From positions 1-9,765 of the forward strand of contig JAFWWX010000057.1 in assembly GCA_017517985.1 (NCBI GenBank): DNA of 9,765 nt. Direction: 5' to 3'. Below the pieces are notes generated by a model. It saw nothing but the letters and a program-made list of their open reading frames with translations. It made no database searches and was not told where the DNA came from. The DNA comes from Clostridia bacterium (GTDB taxonomy: Bacteria; Bacillota_A; Clostridia; Oscillospirales; CAG-382). The first letter of the stretch is position 1. The number at the start of each line of letters is the position of its first letter. Made by a program: the position numbers and the translations under genes. This document shows positions 7,294 to 9,765 of this stretch, piece after piece.

Positions 7294-9765
7294 TCAGAAG
7301 AATGTAAGCTGATTTGTCTCCTGCATTCCACGGAGAACGCCGTTTTCGTCAAGTAGTGTCATTACGGCATTTGATAGCCCTGCTCGAAGCTTCAGATCTT
7401 CACGGGACAGGAACTTGCCCTCTTTAACTGCATCTATAATGCTTTGCGCAGCAGCATCTCCAAGTCCGGCAATTGAAGAAAACGGAAGTCTTATTGCTCC
7501 ATCCTCCGGCAAAAATGCTGATGCATCAGATTTATATAGGTCAACGCCAAGGAATTTTATTCCTCTCGCATAAGCTTCATTCATAAGCTGAAGTGTCGGG
7601 TACATATCCTTTTCCTTTGGTGACGCCTCGTTGCCTTTGTTGTCAATTTCACGCATAACATCCTCAACATGCTTTTTACCGCCCATACATATTCCGGCTT
7701 CAAAGCCACCCGGTGCAACCGAGAAGAACGCAGCATAAAATTCAAGGGGTCTATATACCTTAAACCACCCAAGACGAAGTGCAGACATAACATATGCCGC
7801 AGCGTGTGCTTTCGGGAACATATACTTTATTTTCTTACAGGACGCTATATACCAATCGGGAATGCCCTCTTTAATCATAGCTTCCTCATATTCAGGCTTC
7901 AAACCTCTTCCCTTTCGTACGTCTTCCATAATCTTAAAGGAAAGGGATTTGTCAAGGCCGTGGTATATAAGATACACCATAATACTATCTCTTGTTCCAA
8001 CAACCTCGGAAATGGTACACGTGCCGTCACGAATAAGCTCCTGTGCATTACCAAGCCATACATCCGTACCATGTGAAAGGCCGGAAATCTGCAGAAGGTC
8101 AGAGAAATTTTTAGGTTTTGATTCAACAATCATTCCACGAACAAACTTTGTTCCAAACTCCGGAAGTCCGAAGGTTCCGACTTCACTTCCAATATCCTCA
8201 GGCTTTACGCCCAATGAGTTTGTGGAAATAAACAGCTCCATTACCTGCTTATCAAACAGTGGCAGGTCGATAGAGTTAAGACCAGTGTATTTTTCCATAA
8301 CTCTGTACTTTGTCGGCACATCGTGACCGAGAAGGTCGAGCTTCAGAATGGTATCGTGAAGATATGAAAAGGCAAAATGTGTTGTTATTGTATCGGCATT
8401 CGGGTCATCAGCTGGGTGTTGTACAGGGGTAAAATCGTATACACTGTACTCTCGCGGAATAACGATAATACCACCCGGATGCTGACCGGTCGTACGTTTT
8501 ACACCTTCACACCCCTTTGAAAGTCGGGTTTCTTCTGCCTTATTAAGCTGTATTCCACGCTCCTCACAGTATTTCTTTACAAAGCCATAGGCTGTCTTTT
8601 CAGCAAGTGTACCCAATGTTCCTGCTCTATACACCTGTCCCTCGCCAAACAGAACTTCTGTATGTTTATGACAAAGTCCCTGAACATCACCGGAGAAATT
8701 AAGGTCAATATCCGGAGACTTATCGCCGTTAAAGCCAAGAAATGTTTCAAATGGTATATCGTGTCCGTCGTGATACATAGGCTCACCGCAAACAGGACAT
8801 TCTTTATCGGGAAGGTCAAAGCCTGAACCTACCGTACCGTCGGCAATAAATTCAGAGTGTTTACATTTTCTGCACAGATAATGCGGAGGCAACGGATTTA
8901 CCTCGGTAATTCCACCCATTGTTGCCGCAAATGACGAGCCTACAGATCCTCTTGAACCTACCTGATAGCCTCTTTCTTCGGAAAAGGCAATAAGTCTTCT
9001 TGCGATAACATAGAGAGGTGCAAAACCGTTTGAAATAATTGATGTATGCTCTCTGTCAAGTCTTGTCTGCACTATTTCCGGCAACGGATCACCGTACATT
9101 TCCTTTGCCTTTGTGTAGCAGTTATTCTTGAGTTCCTCTTCGGCGCCCTCCATATGAGGCGGATAGTTTCCTTCAGGTATTGGTCTTATGACTTCTACCA
9201 TATCTGCAATTTTTCTTGTGTTTGTAACAACAACCTCATATGCTCTGTCACCAAGATATTCAAACTCTGCGAGCATTTCTTCTGTTGTACGCATATAAAG
9301 AGGAATATGCTTATCTGCATCTTTCATTTTCTTTGATGCAAGAAGAATCTGGCGGTAAATTTCATCCTCAGGGTTCTGGAAATGAACATCTCCTGTTGCA
9401 ACAACCAGTTTTCCGAGTTTATCTCCAATTTCGATAATTCTTCTGTTGATATTCTTAAGCTCCTCGACGTCCTTTACGTCGCCATTTTCTATAAGGAACA
9501 TATTATTGCCGAGTGGCTGAATTTCAAGATAATCATAAAATTCCGCTATTTCAAGAAGCTCATTTTCCGGTTTTCCAGAAACTATCGCAGAATACAGCTC
9601 ACCCGCTTCGCAGGCTGAACCTATAATAAGTCCTTCCCTGTACTGTGAAAGCAATGTCTTGGGAATTCTTGAATATCTGAAGAAATAATCAAGATATGAC
9701 AGTGATACGAGTCTGTAGAGATTTTTAAGTCCCACAAGATTCTTCACGAGGATTATCTGGTGGTA
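7294..9765 (-). CDS. polC: DNA polymerase III PolC-type, alpha subunit, C-terminal 823 residues (5' end outside window)
   Basis: The reading frame is open to the right edge. The first codons (YHQIILVKN, then [10 protein letters not shown]) are PolC sequence, so the GTG at 9747 is an internal codon, not the start. PolC is the replicative polymerase of low-GC Gram-positives, about 1,400-1,450 residues, so more than half is visible. In order: the second half of the PHP domain following the exonuclease insertion ([20 protein letters not shown] near residue 125); the palm with a four-Cys zinc motif (Cys298, Cys301, Cys323, Cys326); catalytic Asp residues in [10 protein letters not shown] (351-360) and a probable third in KLDLLGHD (Asp477); the fingers ([23 protein letters not shown]); a helix-hairpin-helix near residues 760-800; and the extreme C-terminal beta-clamp motif QLTFF. 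The proofreading exonuclease and N-terminal/OB domains lie outside the window. All key residues seen are intact. A hairpin terminator follows the stop. Confidence 0.97.
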   Translation of the reverse strand, partial: YHQIILVKNLVGLKNLYRLVSLSYLDYFFRYSRIPKTLLSQYREGLIIGSACEAGELYSAIVSGKPENELLEIAEFYDYLEIQPLGNNMFLIENGDVKDVEELKNINRRIIEIGDKLGKLVVATGDVHFQNPEDEIYRQILLASKKMKDADKHIPLYMRTTEEMLAEFEYLGDRAYEVVVTNTRKIADMVEVIRPIPEGNYPPHMEGAEEELKNNCYTKAKEMYGDPLPEIVQTRLDREHTSIISNGFAPLYVIARRLIAFSEERGYQVGSRGSVGSSFAATMGGITEVNPLPPHYLCRKCKHSEFIADGTVGSGFDLPDKECPVCGEPMYHDGHDIPFETFLGFNGDKSPDIDLNFSGDVQGLCHKHTEVLFGEGQVYRAGTLGTLAEKTAYGFVKKYCEERGIQLNKAEETRLSKGCEGVKRTTGQHPGGIIVIPREYSVYDFTPVQHPADDPNADTITTHFAFSYLHDTILKLDLLGHDVPTKYRVMEKYTGLNSIDLPLFDKQVMELFISTNSLGVKPEDIGSEVGTFGLPEFGTKFVRGMIVESKPKNFSDLLQISGLSHGTDVWLGNAQELIRDGTCTISEVVGTRDSIMVYLIYHGLDKSLSFKIMEDVRKGRGLKPEYEEAMIKEGIPDWYIASCKKIKYMFPKAHAAAYVMSALRLGWFKVYRPLEFYAAFFSVAPGGFEAGICMGGKKHVEDVMREIDNKGNEASPKEKDMYPTLQLMNEAYARGIKFLGVDLYKSDASAFLPEDGAIRLPFSSIAGLGDAAAQSIIDAVKEGKFLSREDLKLRAGLSNAVMTLLDENGVLRGMQETNQLTFF

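Noticed and set aside
7862..8326. A 154-codon plus-strand open frame inside polC, plus similar smaller ones.
   Set aside because: It is antisense to conserved polymerase sequence and its product has no family features.
9745..9747. GTG as the start codon of the polC reading frame.
   Set aside because: The frame stays open to the window edge, and the upstream codons (YHQIIL) are conserved PolC PHP-domain sequence. The gene is simply cut by the window.

Overview
The window looks like ordinary core-genome sequence from a low-GC Gram-positive anaerobe of the class Clostridia. A Ruminococcus/Oscillospiraceae-like host is my guess from protein flavour, not a demonstrated placement. The evidence is a PolC-type replicative polymerase ending in a clamp-binding QLTFF tail, AT-rich intergenic regions with sigma-A-like promoters, strong AAAGGA/GGAGG ribosome binding sites, and a clostridial-type FAD/Rieske oxidoreductase. 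I see no mobile element, CRISPR array, tRNA, rRNA or obvious horizontally acquired island.

Layout from left to right: (i) the 5' end of a Gfo/Idh/MocA-family NAD(P)-dependent oxidoreductase on the minus strand, running off the left edge; (ii) a 261-base divergent intergenic region with a candidate htpG promoter and two small inverted repeats in the presumed htpG leader; (iii) htpG (Hsp90) on the plus strand, closed by a strong hairpin terminator; (iv) a plus-strand FAD-dependent oxidoreductase with a C-terminal Rieske domain, which appears to start at a non-canonical ATT codon; (v) a short convergent intergenic region holding what may be the fossil C-terminus of a lost gene, in frame just after the hemW stop; (vi) hemW and lepA on the minus strand, probably one lepA-hemW transcript from a textbook extended -10 promoter; (vii) the polC terminator and the C-terminal 823 residues of PolC, running off the right edge.

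The genes do not form one pathway. They are housekeeping functions: DNA replication (polC), translation (lepA), heme/radical-SAM chemistry (hemW), protein folding (htpG) and two redox enzymes. The pairing lepA-hemW is the conserved Firmicutes order, but the hrcA-grpE-dnaK-dnaJ genes that often follow are absent here. I did not find a convincing undescribed system. The points most worth a second look are the ATT start of the FAD/Rieske enzyme, the gene remnant behind hemW, and the hairpin that overlaps the Shine-Dalgarno sequence of the heat-shock gene htpG.
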